Positions 15,729 through 18,606 of a stretch of 18,606 bases of DNA are shown here, piece by piece. Made by a program: the position numbers and the translations under genes. Positions within the stretch are counted from its first letter, which is position 1; each line of letters begins with the position of its first letter. The DNA is from Clostridium sp. (lineage in GTDB: Bacteria > Bacillota_A > Clostridia > Lachnospirales > Lachnospiraceae). Under the pieces are notes generated by a model. It did not search any database. It was not told where the DNA came from and was given only the letters and a program-made list of their open reading frames with translations. The stretch spans positions 1 through 18,606 of the forward strand of contig JAMPAW010000061.1 in NCBI GenBank assembly GCA_023666975.1. The letters are read 5' to 3'.

Positions 15729-17393
15729 ATGAAGAAATCAGTAAACAAATTAATGGCAGGACTTGGCGTGTTTGCCATGCTTGCAGGTACACTGTCAGCC
15801 GGAGGAACAGCGAAAGCAGAAAATGAGTGGAGCGAATGGTCAGATGTTGCCGCGGAACAATCGGAAACATATCTTACGGAGACGAGAGAGGTTTACCGTT
15901 ACCGTGATAAGAGCACAACGACCAGTACAAGCAGCACGCTTGAGGGATGGATTCAAAACGGTTCGGATACAACATGGGGAAGCTGGTCAGCATGGCAGGA
16001 TACGGCAGTGTCATCTGGAACGACAAGACAGGTGAATACCAGAACAATGTACCGTTATCGCGATAAGAGTACAACGACCAGTACAAGCAGTACGCTTTCC
16101 GGCTGGACAAAGTATGATTCCAGCACAACATGGGGAAGCTGGTCGGCATGGCAGGATACGGCAGTATCTGCCAGTTCCACAAGGAAGGTGGAGACGAAGC
16201 AGGTACAGGTGACGGCAGCATATACGCAGTATCGGTATGGGAGATGGAATAATGCAAACAATACATACTGGCATTTTTGCGACTATCTTGCCAAACAGCA
16301 GAAGGGCGGAACATGGCATAAAGCATATACGCCGTGGATGAATTCACCTCTATCAGGAACATATGATGGAGGTACATGTGGCAACCATGGCTGCTATAAT
16401 CAGGCGAATAATGCAAGCCAGAGGAAATTTCGATATGATAATTCAAACTGGTATTGGCAGGAAACCCAGACGGTTCCAGCAACCTATAAAACCCAGTACC
16501 GTTATCAGGATTCCAAAACAACCTACTATTTTTACAAATGGGGAGATTGGACAAGCTGGAGTACAACCCAGCCATCCAGCAGTTCCAACAGGGAAACCCA
16601 GAACAAGACACAGTACCAATACAGGGATTCCACAACAACCTATTCTTTTTACAAGTGGAATGACTGGACAGAATGGAGTACGGAGCAACCGTCTGAAACG
16701 GCTGACCGGGAAATGGAAAAGAAAACGCAGTACCGCTATAAGGTGATAGAGCAGCCAGCTACCGAACAGCCAACCACGGAACCGCCCACTACGGAACAGC
16801 CGACAACACAGGAAACACAGGTGAAGGTAGGAAATGTGACGATTGTTCCGATCGAGACGGAAACTGAAGACAAATCCGTTGTGGATAATAAGGTGAAGAA
16901 TCAGAATGGATCGAAGGAAGTCAAAAAAGGTGATGTGCTGACCAGTAACAAGGGAGTATATAAAGTAACGGATGCAAAGAAAAAGACGGTCGAGTATACG
17001 AAACCCCAAAATAAAAAGGCATCTACGGTAAGCATCCCATCCGAGATCAAGATTCAGAAAAAGAAGTATAAGGTGACATCGATTGCAGCAAATGCTTTCC
17101 GCAACAATAAGAAATTGAAAAAAGTAGTGATTGACAAGAATGTTAAGAAAATTGGCAAAAATGCTTTCCGGGGATGTAAAAAGCTCAATTCGGTCACGAT
17201 CGGAAAGAACGTGGAAAGTATCGGAAACCATGCATTTTATGGATGTAAGAAGCTGAATACAATCGAAATTAAGACACAGAAGCTAAAGAAAGTTGGAAAG
17301 GCAGCCTTTAAGAAGATTGCCAAAAATCCAACAGCAAGGGTGCCAAAAGGAAAAATACAGAAGTATAAGAAGCTGTTTAAGGGGAAGATGTAA
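15729..17393 (+). CDS. Secreted Trp-rich repeat protein with BspA-like LRR tail
   Basis: The 554-residue protein has a clear Sec signal peptide (MKKSVNKLMAGLGVFAMLAG, cleavage probable after AKA near residue 29). About five modules follow with a WxxWxxW ladder and a later YRYRD-like strand (WSEWSD, WGSWSAWQD twice, WGDWTSWS, WNDWTEWS). Their spacing recalls thrombospondin-type-1 folds, but the TSP1 cysteines are missing. A middle region has three cysteines (HFCDYL, GGTCGNHGC). A Thr/Pro/Glu linker (about 339-364) precedes a Lys-rich LRR_5 tail (about 407-554) ending VPKGKIQKYKKLFKGKM, closely like the tail of the protein at 9955-12129. AGGAGG touches the ATG at 15723, so the ATG at 15729 (6-nt spacing) is preferred. 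Surface adhesion is likely; the ligand is unknown. Confidence 0.85.
   Translation: MKKSVNKLMAGLGVFAMLAGTLSAGGTAKAENEWSEWSDVAAEQSETYLTETREVYRYRDKSTTTSTSSTLEGWIQNGSDTTWGSWSAWQDTAVSSGTTRQVNTRTMYRYRDKSTTTSTSSTLSGWTKYDSSTTWGSWSAWQDTAVSASSTRKVETKQVQVTAAYTQYRYGRWNNANNTYWHFCDYLAKQQKGGTWHKAYTPWMNSPLSGTYDGGTCGNHGCYNQANNASQRKFRYDNSNWYWQETQTVPATYKTQYRYQDSKTTYYFYKWGDWTSWSTTQPSSSSNRETQNKTQYQYRDSTTTYSFYKWNDWTEWSTEQPSETADREMEKKTQYRYKVIEQPATEQPTTEPPTTEQPTTQETQVKVGNVTIVPIETETEDKSVVDNKVKNQNGSKEVKKGDVLTSNKGVYKVTDAKKKTVEYTKPQNKKASTVSIPSEIKIQKKKYKVTSIAANAFRNNKKLKKVVIDKNVKKIGKNAFRGCKKLNSVTIGKNVESIGNHAFYGCKKLNTIEIKTQKLKKVGKAAFKKIAKNPTARVPKGKIQKYKKLFKGKM
15894..16170 (+). repeat. 156-bp direct repeat inside the Trp-rich gene
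   Basis: TACCGTT at 15894 recurs at 16050 within the matching context GATAAGAG-ACAACGACC, and ACAACATGGGGAAGCTGG at 15969 recurs at 16125. Both offsets are exactly 156 bp (52 codons). The two copies are nearly identical at DNA level, which points to recent duplication of one Trp-rich module. The later modules (about 16500-16740) are more diverged. Confidence 0.85.
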
Positions 17394-17433
17394 GCGTTGT
17401 ACAAGCCAGAGTAAACTCTGCGGGAGGTAAAGC

Positions 17434-17499
17434 ATGAGAATACAACAAAATATGCCTGCCATTTACTGCAATAAAAACACAGACGGAGAGAACATATGA
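17434..17499 (+). CDS. 21-residue ORF translationally coupled to essC
   Basis: ATG 17434 follows a strong GGGAGG (17422-17427). The frame of 21 codons reads MRIQQNMPAIYCNKNTDGEN plus Ile and stops at TGA 17497-17499. The stop overlaps the EssC-like start in ATGA. This layout is typical of translational coupling. The first ten residues resemble a flagellin N-terminus (M-R-I-x-x-N-x-x-A), which may be chance or a remnant. It could be a real leader peptide or simply a ribosome-loading device for essC. Confidence 0.45.
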   Translation: MRIQQNMPAIYCNKNTDGENI

Positions 17500-18606
17500 T
17501 AGTTACATTACTGAAAAACGAAGGGTTAAACAGTATTTCCCTGCCGGATAAGATCAAAGGGCAGTATTGGATCATGGATTACAGCGAGACCGGTGAACGG
17601 ATTCCGCTTATCGGTATTGAGGGAATCCATAACCAGTGGATGATTAAATCGAATAAAAAGATAGAGGTCTTTGACAATAATGGCCAGGAGGTCAGGGAGC
17701 TTCCGATTCATCCTTATGAGCTTTACAGTCTCTATGTGAAGGCGAAAGATGTATATGTCTATCTGTTTACAGAGCCGGTTACCACCGACCGGAAACAGTA
17801 CAAAAAATATTTTGTGAATACGGACAGGGAAATTCGTATCGGACGTTCGGCAGGCAGCCAGATTCAGTTTGATAATATCGTTGTATCCTCCAGTCACGCA
17901 AGGCTGGTACGGAAAGGAAATTCATGGGAAGTGCATGATGACGACAGCACGAACGGTACTTATGTGAATAATAAGCGTATCGCAAAGGGCGGCAGCCAGG
18001 TGCTAAAGCCGAGTGACGTCATCTTTATTATGGGGCTGAAAATCATTATCGGAAACGGTTTTCTTGCGATGAATAATCCGGATCAGAGTATGAAGCTGGA
18101 TGACAGTATTTTTCTGCCGTACATAGGGGAGAAAATGCGTACACGGGATGAAGAAGATTACGAAGAAGCAGAGGCGGAGTTTTTCTATCGCTCTCCCCGT
18201 TTTAAAAGGGATATTAAAACAAAAAATATTAAAGTCGATTCACCGCCGGGCGACCAGCAAAGGGATGAAATGCCGCTTATGCTGACGATAGGGCCTTCCA
18301 TGACAATGGGGCTTGCCTCCCTGACAACCGGTCTGTTTGCCGTGAATAATGCCATTCAAAACGGCAATATCAGCAGTGCGGTTCCGTCCATTGTCATGTC
18401 GGCAAGTATGCTGCTCGGCACCGTGATGTGGCCGATCATCAGTAAGCAGTACGAGAAGAAGCGTTCTAAAATGCGGGAAATAAAACGGCAGAGTAAGTAC
18501 CGTCTGTATTTAAGTGATATCAGTGAGGAAGTCAATCAGGAGGCGGTAAAGCAGAAGGAAATCCTGATTGAAAATTATCTGACGGCTGCCCAGTGCGAGG
18601 AGACTA
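17496..18606 (+). CDS. essC: EssC-like type VIIb secretion ATPase, N-terminal part (3' end outside window)
   Basis: The frame is open from ATG 17496 (GGAGAG 5 nt upstream) to the window end, giving 370 complete codons. An N-terminal beta-rich FHA-like region (about 1-95) is followed by a second FHA domain (about 100-190) with Gly116-Arg117, Ser131-Ser-Ser-His134 and Asn153-Gly154 all present. An acidic stretch (RTRDEEDYEEAEAEFFYR) leads to two membrane segments (about 262-283 and 296-315), then a basic, coiled-coil-like region. This order matches EssC/YukB proteins of the Firmicutes type VII system, whose FtsK/SpoIIIE ATPase domains would lie beyond 18606. It is the motor that exports WXG100 and LXG proteins. 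No WXG100, EsaA, EssA or EssB gene is in this window. The N-terminal identification is strong; the ATPase domains are not visible here. Confidence 0.88.
   Translation, partial: MIVTLLKNEGLNSISLPDKIKGQYWIMDYSETGERIPLIGIEGIHNQWMIKSNKKIEVFDNNGQEVRELPIHPYELYSLYVKAKDVYVYLFTEPVTTDRKQYKKYFVNTDREIRIGRSAGSQIQFDNIVVSSSHARLVRKGNSWEVHDDDSTNGTYVNNKRIAKGGSQVLKPSDVIFIMGLKIIIGNGFLAMNNPDQSMKLDDSIFLPYIGEKMRTRDEEDYEEAEAEFFYRSPRFKRDIKTKNIKVDSPPGDQQRDEMPLMLTIGPSMTMGLASLTTGLFAVNNAIQNGNISSAVPSIVMSASMLLGTVMWPIISKQYEKKRSKMREIKRQSKYRLYLSDISEEVNQEAVKQKEILIENYLTAAQCEET

Noticed and set aside
15874..17231. Minus-strand ORFs of 254 and 262 codons over the Trp-rich gene
   Set aside because: They are shadows of the repeat-rich coding strand, have odd composition (Cys/Leu/Ser-rich) and no start signals.

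Overview
The window looks like chromosome of an anaerobic, low-to-moderate GC Firmicute, most likely a butyrate-forming Lachnospiraceae (Clostridium cluster XIVa type). This rests on a six-gene butyryl-CoA pathway operon in the order thl-crt-hbd-bcd-etfB-etfA, AGGAGG-type ribosome binding sites, LytTR regulators, BspA-like leucine-rich-repeat surface proteins and an EssC-type (type VIIb) secretion ATPase. The species is not identified. All genes I can support lie on the + strand.

Bases 1-2621: the 3' part of a gene whose protein has a very long Ala/Glu/Lys/Arg repeat helix followed by a CbxX/EccA-like AAA+ module that has lost its Walker A lysine, Walker B acid pair and arginine finger. It is followed by a solitary mreB-type gene with its own candidate promoter and a terminator.

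Bases 2636-9092: the butyrate operon. It has a strong extended -10 promoter, a short leader ORF overlapping the thl start, a hairpin between crt and hbd, and a roughly 190-bp composite palindromic repeat between hbd and bcd. A perfect intrinsic terminator follows etfA. The operon converts acetyl-CoA to butyryl-CoA; the last step (butyryl-CoA:acetate CoA-transferase or ptb-buk) is not in the window.

Bases 9093-13918: a small LytTR regulator with a cut-down receiver, a secreted BspA-like LRR protein, and a Wzy/WaaL-family membrane protein with a TPR tail, packed as an operon and ended by a terminator.

Bases 13936-18606: a REC-LytTR-FHA fusion regulator, a 59-aa zinc-ribbon protein, a stand-alone FHA protein, a secreted Trp-rich repeat protein with an LRR tail, a 21-codon ORF, and the N-terminal 370 codons of an EssC-like ATPase cut by the window end. 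The two regulator genes share an almost identical promoter layout (a 31-bp block with 23 identities, same 17-bp spacing, extended -10). The two secreted proteins share the same Lys-rich LRR C-terminus. I therefore read 9.2-18.6 kb as one co-regulated surface/secretion locus built around type VIIb secretion and FHA (phosphothreonine) signalling. The grouping is inference; the domains and shared elements are visible in the sequence.
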